A stretch of DNA of 64,000 bases from contig CAZGIM010000022.1 of NCBI GenBank assembly GCA_964525995.1, positions 10,721 to 74,720 of the forward strand, written 5' to 3'. This document shows, in pieces, positions 54,624 to 63,154 of the stretch. How positions within the stretch are numbered: the stretch's first letter is position 1; each line of letters opens with the position of its first letter. This stretch comes from CAIVAT01 sp964525995 (GTDB taxonomy: Bacteria; Bacteroidota; Bacteroidia; Bacteroidales; FEN-979). The notes under the pieces are model-generated. The model did no database searches, was not told the origin of the DNA, and saw only the letters and a program-made list of their open reading frames with translations. Made by a program: the position numbers and the translations under genes.

Positions 54624-55204
54624 TATTAATGAACAAAGTTAACATATTTATTTTTTATAAAGAAACATGTATTGGCCCGATGGACTATCCTGAAGAATAT
54701 TTTTATGGCAGTTAGAAACTGTTTAAAATTTACGATTGAACATGATTTACGATTTACGAATGAAAACAAATGACACATGAATCCAGATCGACGAATGTTA
54801 CTTTCAAATTTTAGGTTACAGGTTAATTTCAACACGAAAAGATTTAAGATGATACCCTAAGATGATAACTGTCAGTCCGAAATTGAATTGCAATCGTAAA
54901 TCGTAAATCATGTTCAATCGTAAATAGAAAGGATTTTCACCTGACAAACTAATTTTAAACAGATTCTTAGTGTCCTTTCATTTATGGATATTACGCATGC
55001 TAAAAATCAAGCAATATGAATTGAAAAAAATTATATACGTACCGTTATATTTCTGTAATTTTAGGATTTATTTGATGGGATATCCGGGCAGGAAGCGACT
55101 ATGATTATATTGGGGGGAATGTATGTGCCAAACCCTTAGTGATTTCGGATAATCCGAATGATCACCAAAATCAGGAAAAACAAAGTTTCACAAATTTGTT
55201 ACAT
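54624..55204. other. Gene-free stretch before the sulfatase
   Basis: Apart from the second MITE-like element (54712-54970), the remaining bases hold no gene I can support. The frame from 55139 to 55205 is open but codes for a polar stretch that does not fit the sulfatase's signal peptide. No full-consensus promoter is seen. Confidence 0.5.
54712..54970. repeat. MITE-like element, copy 2 (long right arm)
   Basis: This copy has the same core and orientation as 43131-43389 with few substitutions. Its left arm lacks the 28 bp present in copy 1, while its right arm carries the complement of those 28 bp (GGATTTTCACCTGACAAACT). The ends read TTAGAAACTGTTTAAAATT and its complement with some mismatches. 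No coding capacity. Confidence 0.85.
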
Positions 55205-57442
55205 ATGAAAAAACTTCCAATCAGGACGCTGTTCGCCCTTCCTTCCTCGCTCCTTGCGGTCACGGCGTTAACGGGTTTCCGGGAGGCAATCCCTGAGGAT
55301 AAACGGCAGGTAACTCCGCCGAACATTCTTGTGATCATGGTTGATCAGATGCAGATTCCGCCTGAGGGTTATGGCCCTTACCAGGGAGCATTCCAGGGAT
55401 TCAAGGAAATACTGGGATTTCGGTCTCTTTCGCCCGAAAATCCCTACACCAAGTATTTTCCCGGATTGTTGCGGTTACGTCAAAATGCCGTGGTGTTGCA
55501 AAAAAATTACACCGCCTCTGCCGCCTCCGTTCCGAGCAGAGCCTGTATTATGACCGGTCAATATCCGAATGTAACCGGGGTTACACAGACCGACGGACTC
55601 TTTAAATCGGCCGAGGATGTACCTTTCCTGGATCCTGATGGAACACCAACCATTGGCGACTGGTTCCGTGCGGCAGGTTATACGACTCACTATTTTGGCA
55701 AATGGCATGTTTCAGAAGCCGAACCACCCGAATATCTTGAGCCGTGGGGGTTTTCCGACTGGGAAAGTTCTTACCCCGAGCCACATGGCGGTACTTCAAG
55801 CAATCTGGGCGTTTTTCGCGACATCGTTTTTACTGAAAATGTGGTGGATTTCCTCAACAAAAAAGGAAACGATACTCTCACTACTCCCTGGCTTACCGTC
55901 GCTTCAATTGTCAATCCACACGACATCAGCGCCTGGCCGATCAACTGGACTGTTCCACCCGGGAATGCAGGGGTCGTCCCCTGGACCCCATTTCCCCAGA
56001 TACCCAATATCCCCGCACCGGGAGAAAAAAGCCGATCCGATACCGTTACCATGATCCTGAACGGGGATACGGTCACCCGGATTTTCAGGGTCGATTTGAA
56101 TCCCGACGGCTTTCCTCAAAACAACAGCGCCCTACCCCCCTCCTACCTTGAAAATCTCAACAGAAAACCGCAATGCCAGCAGGAATATGCGTTGAAATGG
56201 GGTTTGAGCTGGGGGGCTACCATCGATTATAACTATATTCAAAAAGGGCTTCCATTCAGGTCAACCCAACCCTTTCAACTCCAGGGTGATCAGGCCTCTG
56301 CCTGGTCGCTGAGTTATAACCAGTTCTACCTCTATTGCGAATACCTTGCCGATCTGCAGATCAGGAAGATCCTACAGGCGCTCGACTCCAATAAGCTCAC
56401 CGATAACACGGTGATCGTTCTGCTTTCAGATCATGGAGATATGCTTTCATCCCATGGGGGAATCATACAGAAATGGCACAATGCCTATGAAGAGACGATA
56501 AGGGTTCCGATGATTATTTCCTCCCCTCTGGTGAATCCGGATCAACAGGAGATGCGCATGATCACCCAGCCCACAAGTTCAATTGACCTTGTACCTACCC
56601 TGCTTGGCCTGGCGGGAATTCAGGAAGATCAGATTCGAAACAAGCTGGAAACACGCCACGGGAATATCCCAGTTCAGCCCTTTGCCGGGGTTAACCTCTC
56701 TCCCTATATCAAAGGCACAAGCCAGGGTCCCATCATCGGGAATGACGGGAATCCAAGAACCGGCGTACTGTTCATGGGATGTGACATGATCACCGAACTA
56801 GGTACCATCAACCCGGGTAATTATAAAAAAGCAGCCTATGACCTGTTCCTGTCAAGGGTTGATTCGACGATTACACTGGGATACCCGTTGGACACAGGAA
56901 CTGTGCGTCAACCCAACAACCCGAGGGCATTTTGTACGGGTGACTGGAAAATTGTTCAGTACGTCGATCCGAAGGGTATAAAGCAGGATGAATGGGAATT
57001 GTACTGCCTGATTTCGGATCCGACCGAAGAGACCAATCTGGTTGATTTTACAACCGGGGAGATCCGCGACGATGTAACGGTTCCCGGATGGACCACTGAA
57101 GAACTCCGGCAGAAAAACGATTCGCTCAAGGCAGAACTTGCGCGTGCTGTTGGAATGGAACAATTACCAGCGTACAAAAATGAGGAAGTGCTTCTCCTGA
57201 ACCGGCCCAATCCATTCACGTTGCAAACCTATATTTCTCTATCAATTCCGGAAATGGGACCGGTACGTTTAGTGGTGACCGACATGATGGGAAAGATCAT
57301 AAGCGTACTGGAAAATCACATTTTAAAACCCGGCTTTCACCAATATATTTTTAATGGTTCAGGATTGCCGGGAGGGGTCTATTGTGTCATGCTTGAATAT
57401 AAGAATCAAATGCAGGCAAAAAAGATGATCCTTATACGATAA
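55205..57442 (+). CDS. T9SS-exported sulfatase
   Basis: This arylsulfatase-family hydrolase should remove sulfate from sulfated substrates outside the cell. I use the ATG at 55205, which opens a signal peptide (MKKLPIRTLFALPSSLLAVT). The product is 745 residues. PNILVIMVDQMQIPPEGYGP begins the alkaline-phosphatase fold. SVPSRACIMTGQYP (near residue 115) is the serine-type sulfatase signature SxPxR, where the serine becomes formylglycine. HYFGKWHVSE and VIVLLSDHGDMLSSHGG carry metal and substrate ligands. The last 80 residues form a type A T9SS sorting domain (NRPNPFTLQT, MMGKIISVLEN, GVYCVML). The gene for the serine-type maturase converges just downstream. Confidence 0.9.
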   Translation: MKKLPIRTLFALPSSLLAVTALTGFREAIPEDKRQVTPPNILVIMVDQMQIPPEGYGPYQGAFQGFKEILGFRSLSPENPYTKYFPGLLRLRQNAVVLQKNYTASAASVPSRACIMTGQYPNVTGVTQTDGLFKSAEDVPFLDPDGTPTIGDWFRAAGYTTHYFGKWHVSEAEPPEYLEPWGFSDWESSYPEPHGGTSSNLGVFRDIVFTENVVDFLNKKGNDTLTTPWLTVASIVNPHDISAWPINWTVPPGNAGVVPWTPFPQIPNIPAPGEKSRSDTVTMILNGDTVTRIFRVDLNPDGFPQNNSALPPSYLENLNRKPQCQQEYALKWGLSWGATIDYNYIQKGLPFRSTQPFQLQGDQASAWSLSYNQFYLYCEYLADLQIRKILQALDSNKLTDNTVIVLLSDHGDMLSSHGGIIQKWHNAYEETIRVPMIISSPLVNPDQQEMRMITQPTSSIDLVPTLLGLAGIQEDQIRNKLETRHGNIPVQPFAGVNLSPYIKGTSQGPIIGNDGNPRTGVLFMGCDMITELGTINPGNYKKAAYDLFLSRVDSTITLGYPLDTGTVRQPNNPRAFCTGDWKIVQYVDPKGIKQDEWELYCLISDPTEETNLVDFTTGEIRDDVTVPGWTTEELRQKNDSLKAELARAVGMEQLPAYKNEEVLLLNRPNPFTLQTYISLSIPEMGPVRLVVTDMMGKIISVLENHILKPGFHQYIFNGSGLPGGVYCVMLEYKNQMQAKKMILIR

Positions 57443-57514
57443 TTCCCTCAGGGGATGCAATGATTCGCAGCATAAGGGGCGATTCCCAAATGATCAGGGC
57501 TAAAAATATGCAAT

Positions 57515-58726
57515 TTACCGCTCCGTGGCCCACTTTTTCACATTTGAAGGGTGCCGATGGTTTTTCAATTCATTGGCCATGAAATCAAAATAGGGCTCAG
57601 AATAACTGAAAAAATTCTTAAATCCCCTGCATAGGTAGTTTAATCCCGTTTCGCCTTCGGGAGTGACTGCAATGCGGTTTTTGGGACATTCGCCGTTGCA
57701 CAAGTCCAGATAACTGCATTTCAGACAAAATCCGGGAAGTCTGTCCCGCTTATTCCTTCCAAATTGCTCCTGAAACGGGGAACCCATCAGGGTCTGAACG
57801 GAATCCTCCAGGATGTTCCCGAGTTTGTGCGTGGGAAATACATAGTGATCGCATGAGTACACGTCTCCGTTATGTTCAACGACACCCGCATGACCACATG
57901 TTTCGGCGAAAACACAGACCGAAGGGGGCACCCGCATCCAATTAGCCAGAATACTTTCGAAGGTAATCACAAAATAATCGCCGACATCTTTCCTGACCCA
58001 CTCCTTAAAAACTGTAATCAGAAAATTACCGTAATCAACAGGATCGACCGTCCAACCGGTCACTTCAGCGGTTTTTCCCGATTCGGGCGGAAGTTTACTG
58101 AGCTCCCGGGGCCCTGCCCCGGTATTAATCCACTCAACCACCGGTAAAAATTGAATATACCGACTGCCGATCTGCTTCAAAAACCGGTAAACCGCTTCGG
58201 GATATTTCGAATTATAATCATTGATAACCGTTAGCGTGTTGAACTCCGTTTTATGTTTCACCAATAATTCGAGCCCCTTCATACACCGGGCAAAGCTACC
58301 TGCTCCGTGCCTGGTCATCCTGTAATGATTGTGACAATGCTCAGGCCCATCAATGGAAATACCGATCAGGAACTGGTTACCGCTAAAAAACCTGCACCAT
58401 TCATCCGAAAGCAAGGTCCCATTGGTTTGAAGCGAATTTTCAATCCTTCTTCCCCCGCTATGTTTTTTTTGCAGGCGAACAACATTTTTAAAAAAATCAA
58501 GACCCCGGAGGGTCGGTTCACCGCCATGCCAGGCAAACTGAACAACCGGCTCCCTGCAGGAATAGATGACCTGCGCAATAAACAATTCCAACACCTTTTC
58601 ATTCATCATCCAGAAAGAAGGCTCACCGGGATAAAGCTTTTCCTTTTCAAGGTAATAACAATAAACACAATTTAAATTACATTGGGCGCCAACAGGCTTT
58701 GCCATCATTTCGAACGTGTGGGTCAT
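57515..58726 (-). CDS. Anaerobic sulfatase-maturating enzyme (radical SAM)
   Basis: The anSME converts the active-site serine or cysteine of sulfatases into formylglycine before export. The 403-residue protein has the radical-SAM motif CNLNCVYCYY (CxxxCxxC, near residue 17-24), the substrate-pocket segment AWHGGEPTLRGLDFF, and a C-terminal SPASM region with CDHYVFP, CLKCSYLDLCNGECPKNR and a late cysteine in LCRGF that bind auxiliary [4Fe-4S] clusters. The neighbouring sulfatase carries the serine-type signature, so it is the likely substrate. The genes face each other across 72 bases. Oxygen-independent maturation fits an anaerobic lifestyle. Confidence 0.92.
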   Translation of the reverse strand: MTHTFEMMAKPVGAQCNLNCVYCYYLEKEKLYPGEPSFWMMNEKVLELFIAQVIYSCREPVVQFAWHGGEPTLRGLDFFKNVVRLQKKHSGGRRIENSLQTNGTLLSDEWCRFFSGNQFLIGISIDGPEHCHNHYRMTRHGAGSFARCMKGLELLVKHKTEFNTLTVINDYNSKYPEAVYRFLKQIGSRYIQFLPVVEWINTGAGPRELSKLPPESGKTAEVTGWTVDPVDYGNFLITVFKEWVRKDVGDYFVITFESILANWMRVPPSVCVFAETCGHAGVVEHNGDVYSCDHYVFPTHKLGNILEDSVQTLMGSPFQEQFGRNKRDRLPGFCLKCSYLDLCNGECPKNRIAVTPEGETGLNYLCRGFKNFFSYSEPYFDFMANELKNHRHPSNVKKWATER

Positions 58727-58913
58727 GGCAGTTTGTTAAACAGGTATTTAATGATTTCTTTAGAACGCATGAGTTACAGTTGGCTAATCTGGTGTTATGG
58801 TTCCAAAGGTTTCTGTCGGTTCAACCTTATACGGACCATTTGATGCTCCAAAATTACATTTAATTAGTTCTGATGGGGACACGTGCCGGTTCATTCAATC
58901 CACTAAAAAAAAA

Positions 58914-58944
58914 TTTGCGAATTGATTTTTTTATTTTAACTTTG
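58914..58944 (+). promoter_or_regulatory. Promoter of the membrane protein-regulator-creD operon
   Basis: TTTG at 58914-58917, a 19-base spacer and TAACTTTG at 58937-58944 match both elements of the Bacteroidota promoter. The -7 box overlaps the operator below. The ATG lies 20 bases downstream. Confidence 0.7.
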
Positions 58945-58955
58945 CACTTCAAAGT
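58939..58955 (+). promoter_or_regulatory. Operator of the winged-helix regulator, site 1
   Basis: ACTTTG-CACTT-CAAAGT is an inverted repeat with perfect six-base arms and a five-base spacer, followed by ACTTTT. The same arrangement recurs at 59960-59976 before creD. Confidence 0.7.
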
Positions 58956-58963
58956 ACTTTTCA

Positions 58964-59605
58964 ATGGAATCAAATTCGACAAATCCAGTCAAAGACCTTC
59001 AGACCATTCGTGAAATCATGGAACGGTCGTCGCGGTTTTTGTCGTTAAGCGGCCTCTCCGGAATTTTGGCAGGTATATGGGCCCTGGTCGGTGTGGCAAT
59101 AGCCTGGTTACTTATTTTGCAACCACATCATCTTAATTATTCCCAATTAATCAGCAATCCGGCTGAAAGTGACATTCCTGAAATCAGGGTTTATCTGATC
59201 TTGGATGCCCTATGGGTTCTTGGATTTGCGGTTCTAGGGGCCGTGTTTTTTTCACTCAGAAGAGCCCGAATGACCGGTCAACAGGTATGGAACCATACTA
59301 CCCGAAGGTTACTCGTTCATTTTCTGATTCCATTAGCAACCGGCGGAATATTTGCACTGATTCTGCTGTTTCATGATAACTTGGAATTGATCGCTTCGGC
59401 ATTGCTGATTTTTTACGGCTTGTCGCTGGTTCATGCCGGCACCTATACTTTTAACGAGATCCGTTACCTTGGATTGACCGAATTGGCTTTAGGCATCTTC
59501 GCCGGGATTTTTGTCAATCTCGGACTAATTTTCTGGACGATCGGGTTCGGATTGATGCACATCATTTATGGCACGGTGATGTATTACCGTCATGAACATC
59601 GGTAA
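58964..59605 (+). CDS. Integral membrane protein upstream of a winged-helix regulator
   Basis: This 213-residue protein has a short polar start (about 35 residues) and about six hydrophobic helices: LAGIWALVGVAIAWLLIL, LDALWVLGFAVLGAVFFSLR, FLIPLATGGIFALILLFH, LIASALLIFYGLSLVHAG, LTELALGIFAGIFVNLGLIF and a last one ending YGTVMYY. I do not recognise a named family. It is the first gene of a three-gene operon with the regulator (40 bases) and creD. The context suggests an envelope-stress role, for instance as the regulator's sensing partner, but the sequence does not show it. Confidence 0.75.
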   Translation: MESNSTNPVKDLQTIREIMERSSRFLSLSGLSGILAGIWALVGVAIAWLLILQPHHLNYSQLISNPAESDIPEIRVYLILDALWVLGFAVLGAVFFSLRRARMTGQQVWNHTTRRLLVHFLIPLATGGIFALILLFHDNLELIASALLIFYGLSLVHAGTYTFNEIRYLGLTELALGIFAGIFVNLGLIFWTIGFGLMHIIYGTVMYYRHEHR

Positions 59606-59645
59606 CCGCAGAATCAATCGGTGAATTAATATAAGAGCAGCTCCG

Positions 59646-59942
59646 ATGAAGTCCTCGATCTCAAACCTTCAGAAAGTATTTGAAAGCCGCATCCGGCTTG
59701 GAATCATGTCGGCGCTCATGGTAAACGACACCCTCGATTTCAATGGGCTGAAAGGACTTCTTGGTATAACCGACGGGAATCTCGCCAGCCATCTTAAAAC
59801 CCTTGAACAACAAGATATCATTGTGGTTTCGAAACAATTTATCGGCCGGAAACCTTGCACAACCTATAAAGCGACCAGCCATGGCAGGGATCTGTTTCGC
59901 CGGCATCTTACAGCACTCGAGCAATTGATAAACACACAATAA
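59646..59942 (+). CDS. Winged-helix transcriptional regulator
   Basis: This 98-residue ArsR/MarR-like DNA-binding protein consists of one winged-helix domain: RLGIMSALMVNDTLDFNGLK, then GLLGITDGNLASHLKTLEQQ as the recognition helix-turn-helix, and QFIGRKPCTTYKATSHGRDL as the wing. It has no separate ligand domain and no metal-binding cysteine pair. Two matching inverted repeats in front of the first gene and of creD are good candidates for its binding sites, giving autoregulation of the operon (inference). It lies between the membrane protein and creD. Confidence 0.85.
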   Translation: MKSSISNLQKVFESRIRLGIMSALMVNDTLDFNGLKGLLGITDGNLASHLKTLEQQDIIVVSKQFIGRKPCTTYKATSHGRDLFRRHLTALEQLINTQ

Positions 59943-59959
59943 TTTTTTTTTTCAATTAA

Positions 59960-59976
59960 ACTTTGTAATTCAAAGT
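59960..59976 (+). promoter_or_regulatory. Operator of the winged-helix regulator, site 2
   Basis: ACTTTG-TAATT-CAAAGT with perfect six-base arms, followed by ACTTTT as at site 1. It overlaps a near-consensus -7 box (AAACTTTG) and ends 17 bases before the creD ATG. A second, creD-specific promoter is possible. Confidence 0.65.
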
Positions 59977-59993
59977 ACTTTTAAAACACACTT

Positions 59994-61307
59994 ATGGAAA
60001 CAAAAAGCATTCAACATTTTCTCAACAGCTACAGTGTTAAGATGTTCATTGTAGCAGTCCTGGCCATTCTGCTTCTGATCCCATCTTTTCTGATCCGGGA
60101 ACTCATTCAGGAACGTATGTCGTTAAGTGAAAAAGTAAAAAATGAACTGTACGCCCAGTGGGGAGGAAAACAGGTTGTCGCCGGGCCGGCGCTGAACATC
60201 CCCTACACCCTTACTGAACCGGGATTGAAGAATATGCCTGTTGTCGAACGGCAGGGAGTAGCCCATTTCCTGCCTGAAACCATCCGGATGACCGGCACCC
60301 TTTATCCCGAAACCAGAAAACGCGGGATTTATAAAGTAGTGGCCTATGAAGGGAAACTCCGGTTGAAGGGTTCCTTTGCACCTCCGGATGTTACCCGGTT
60401 GGGAATCCAGAATGCACAGTTTAACTGGAATGCGGCATACTTCAGTCTGGGAGTCTCGGATATGCGCGGTATCAAAAACCTTCCCGAATTGTTAATAAAC
60501 CATAAGGCATATCCTGTTGAGCCGGGAGTCGCCGATACCGACCTGTTCGCGTCGGGAATTACTATTAAAACCGGGACCCTGGATCCGAAACAGAACATGG
60601 ATTTTGAGATCGAATTGGTTTTGAACGGATCGGAAGATCTGTCGATCGAACCACTTGGGAAAACAACCGAAGTCACGATATCATCCGACTGGGCCCATCC
60701 GGGATTCACCGGCGGTTTCCTTCCAATTAACCGACAGGTTACTGCGAAAGGATTTAAGGCCGACTGGCGCGTAACCCATCTGAACCGTAATTTTCCGCAG
60801 CAATGGACCGACCGGAAATACGATACACACCAGGCTAAATTCGGCGTCGAACTACTTATCCTGGTTGACCATTACCAAAAGTCGATGCGTGCGGCAAAAT
60901 ACGCCATCCTGTTCATTGCACTAAACTTTATCACTTTTCTCTTCATAGAGCTAAAAAGCAAGATCCGGATTCATCCGTTCCAGTATTCCCTGGTCGCTTT
61001 TGCTTTGCTGATCTTTTACGCCCTGCTTACATCGATCGGCGAACAAACCGGATTTAACTTCGCTTATTTCATATCGGCAATTTCCGTAACAACATTGATC
61101 TCCTGGTACACATTTTCAATTCTGCATGACGGGAAAATGGTGATCTGGGTGACCCTCTTGCAAACAGGGCTCTATGTGTTCCTCTTTACTATTTTGCAAC
61201 TGCACGATTATGCGCTGTTGGCCGGAAGTGTCGGATTGTTTCTGATCCTTGCGATTATCATGCGCGCATCGCGCCAAATCAATTGGTGGAACCCTATTTT
61301 GATGTAA
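59994..61307 (+). CDS. creD: Inner membrane protein CreD
   Basis: CreD (Cet) is an inner-membrane protein of cell-envelope integrity and stress responses; in Enterobacteria it is controlled by CreBC. The 437-residue protein has an N-terminal helix (VKMFIVAVLAILLLIPSFLI), the CreD-type start IRELIQERMSLSEKVKNELY, a large periplasmic beta-rich domain (about 45-295, YSLxVxD-type segments such as NAAYFSLGVSDMRGIKNLPE) and five or so C-terminal helices. The order (membrane protein, small regulator, creD) seems usual in Bacteroidota and replaces the CreBC system. The 3' end overlaps the T9SS relic on the other strand by 14 bases. Family call good, exact role unknown. Confidence 0.88.
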   Translation: METKSIQHFLNSYSVKMFIVAVLAILLLIPSFLIRELIQERMSLSEKVKNELYAQWGGKQVVAGPALNIPYTLTEPGLKNMPVVERQGVAHFLPETIRMTGTLYPETRKRGIYKVVAYEGKLRLKGSFAPPDVTRLGIQNAQFNWNAAYFSLGVSDMRGIKNLPELLINHKAYPVEPGVADTDLFASGITIKTGTLDPKQNMDFEIELVLNGSEDLSIEPLGKTTEVTISSDWAHPGFTGGFLPINRQVTAKGFKADWRVTHLNRNFPQQWTDRKYDTHQAKFGVELLILVDHYQKSMRAAKYAILFIALNFITFLFIELKSKIRIHPFQYSLVAFALLIFYALLTSIGEQTGFNFAYFISAISVTTLISWYTFSILHDGKMVIWVTLLQTGLYVFLFTILQLHDYALLAGSVGLFLILAIIMRASRQINWWNPILM

Positions 61308-61450
61308 CTACTATTCTTTTTGTTTCCTGCGCTTTATCTGTTCTTAACCGGTAAAAATAGACACCGGCCCGAAATCTGGTGGCATCCAAAGAGCATACGT
61401 GCTCTCCGGAACTACACTCTTCGCTGTTCCTCCCGAAATGTTCAAATAAA
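61294..61450 (-). pseudogene. Relic of a T9SS C-terminal sorting domain
   Basis: On the minus strand the stretch ending with the TAG at 61294-61296 reads SSGEHVCSLDATRFRAGVYF, then YRLRTDKAQETKRIVVTSK. This is the characteristic type A sorting-domain end (GVYFYRL ... TKR.VV). Upstream, in another frame, 61401-61448 gives YLNISGGTAKSVVPES, the strand before it, so a frameshift separates the two parts. Nothing of the cargo domain remains, because the 172-residue gene follows. It is a fossil of a lost secreted-protein gene. Confidence 0.65.
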
Positions 61451-61522
61451 AGAAGAAAACTATATAAAAGTCGGGAAGTTCATCAAACAATAGAGAGCAA
61501 AGAATAACAGGACTGCAAATAT

Positions 61523-61945
61523 TTATCGGTCCGTCGTTTGATCCCGTTTTGCTTTTCTGACATCGAGATAAACCCTCAGCCAGTATGCAACATATAAGAT
61601 GGAAGGAATGGAAATCACTCCCATGCCCAAGATAAAACTGATGTGGAAATCGTTCCAACCGATAAACAGCACGATCAGGCTGATAAGTGTGATCCCTCCT
61701 CCCAATCCCTCTTCCCAATAGGCAATGATAAGGCCGATAAAAGCGAGCGTCAGTGTGACAGCCAGGAAATACTGTCCATTGATCATGGTCAGCAACGGAG
61801 AAGCGCTGTGGTTATTAATTTCTTCCTTGAACTCAACGAAGGTCATATAAAATAACAAAACCACCTCAATTGTTCCGAGGATCCTGGCCGACCAGCGGAG
61901 AATACGATGGTCGTAAAGTATGTCTTCGTATGTTTCTGAATCCAT
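61523..61945 (-). CDS. Membrane protein of unknown function
   Basis: I use the ATG at 61945 (MDSETYEDILYDHRILRWSA); the longer frame from 62041 adds a cysteine-rich, less plausible stretch. The 140-residue product has four helices (ILGTIEVVLLFYMTFVEF, YFLAVTLTLAFIGLIIAYW, GGGITLISLIVLFIGWNDFH, LGMGVISIPSILYVAYWLRV) and a basic tail. It resembles the small DUF7670-like membrane proteins of Bacteroidota (memory only). It has no operon partner; it is divergent from the YkgJ-family gene. Confidence 0.6.
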   Translation of the reverse strand: MDSETYEDILYDHRILRWSARILGTIEVVLLFYMTFVEFKEEINNHSASPLLTMINGQYFLAVTLTLAFIGLIIAYWEEGLGGGITLISLIVLFIGWNDFHISFILGMGVISIPSILYVAYWLRVYLDVRKAKRDQTTDR

Positions 61946-62123
61946 AACATGAATTTCTTGCCGAAGCGGGTTTTTACAAAAATACGACCTGCAAAAGCCA
62001 AAATCAAGTCCGGAAGAATATACTTCTCTACAGATTAACACCGAAGTTCAATCGGATCGCTGAAGAGCAACCGGGAATAAACTACTTTTGACACCCCGCA
62101 ACCATTGTCGCTGAATCAAAGCA

Positions 62124-62636
62124 ATGGGTCGGGCGCTTAACTCCATTACCATGATCGACCCCGGCAAACTGGTTGTAATGGCCAAAGCATCGCGCAAGGA
62201 GCACTCCGCCCTGGTAAAGCGCCTCTCCACCGGTGACGTCCGTAAACTCGACAAACGGGTGCATGCCCTTCATGAGGCTGTATTCTCATCGATCAATTGC
62301 CTCGAATGTGCCAACTGTTGCCGTACGCTCGGCCCCCGGGTGACTGATGCCGATGTCAGACGGATCGCGGCTTTCCTGCGCATAAAACCTTCAATGTTTG
62401 TGGAAAAGTATCTGGTTGCAGATGAAGATGGAGATTATATTTTCGCACATATGCCCTGCCCATTTCTGGAAAGTGATAACCGCTGTGCCATTTACGGGAC
62501 CCGGCCCCGGGCCTGCCGGGAGTATCCCCACACCGACCGTTCCAGGATCTACCAGGTTTTGAAACTGACCCTGAAAAACAGCGCCACCTGCCCGGTCGTC
62601 TTCGAGATCCTGGAGCGGCTGAGAAAAGGTGAGTGA
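62124..62636 (+). CDS. YkgJ-family cysteine-cluster protein
   Basis: This 170-residue protein has the CxxCxxCC...C pattern typical of YkgJ/Fe-S or zinc cluster proteins: NCLECANCCRTLGPRVTDAD (near 60-75), MPCPFLESDNRCAIYGTRP (near 113-130) and RACREYP (near 132). Other family members are often linked to metal or Fe-S handling, with no proven reaction. The start is uncertain; in-frame ATGs at 62151 and 62178 also fit. It stands alone, divergent from the preceding gene and 26 bases after no recognisable promoter. Confidence 0.8.
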   Translation: MGRALNSITMIDPGKLVVMAKASRKEHSALVKRLSTGDVRKLDKRVHALHEAVFSSINCLECANCCRTLGPRVTDADVRRIAAFLRIKPSMFVEKYLVADEDGDYIFAHMPCPFLESDNRCAIYGTRPRACREYPHTDRSRIYQVLKLTLKNSATCPVVFEILERLRKGE

Positions 62637-63116
62637 AGGGAAAAACCACCCATATTAATTCCAGAAATTAAATTACAAAGCGTAAAAAGCCAGAAATATT
62701 TCGTATATTTGTATATCATGATGAACAGGATGCAAAATCTGAAGTGCGAAATGCGAAGTGCGATTCAATGGATTCATGATTCCCTCTGAAACCAATTTCT
62801 TTCCTAAGACCGGCCTAAGACTTGTCTAAGTCTGGTCTAAGAGTACGTCATGTACGATACCGTGATCCCTTCTTGAAAAGACCACACCGACATCGCTTAT
62901 TCCGGGAAATCCTTGGGAGTAAAAATATATTCGACAAATTTTATTATATTCAATATTACTTCCTATATTTGCTATAACTAAAAGTAATAAGACCCACCTT
63001 CAGCTATCTGTTATTCGCCTATTTACATTTACGGTGGTGTATAGGAGCAACAGATCATTCGCCTTACACTCACCGTCAAAATCCGATAGGAGAAAGTGGG
63101 TTGGGGGTATAAGAGA
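62637..63116. other. Gene-free stretch with direct repeats and a hairpin region
   Basis: About 480 bases without a gene. Three CTAAG-containing direct repeats lie at 62814-62841 (CCTAAGAC, TCTAAGTC, TCTAAGAG). From 62992 to 63101, nested inverted repeats occur (ACCCACCTTC with GAAAGTGGGT, and CGGTGGTGTA with TACACTCACCG), forming a long imperfect hairpin directly before the A+T-rich gene; this could be a cassette attC-like site. Confidence 0.5.
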
Positions 63117-63126
63117 GTTAGCGTTT
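63117..63126. repeat. Left boundary repeat of a cassette-like unit
   Basis: GTTAGCGTTT is the exact reverse complement of AAACGCTAAC at 63779-63788, just past the end of the gene. Such a GTTA core at the start of a cassette, with an AAC partner at its end, recalls integron recombination sites. Ten bases alone are weak evidence. Confidence 0.5.
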
Positions 63127-63154
63127 ATTGCTTGAAAACTAAGATAGATAGATA

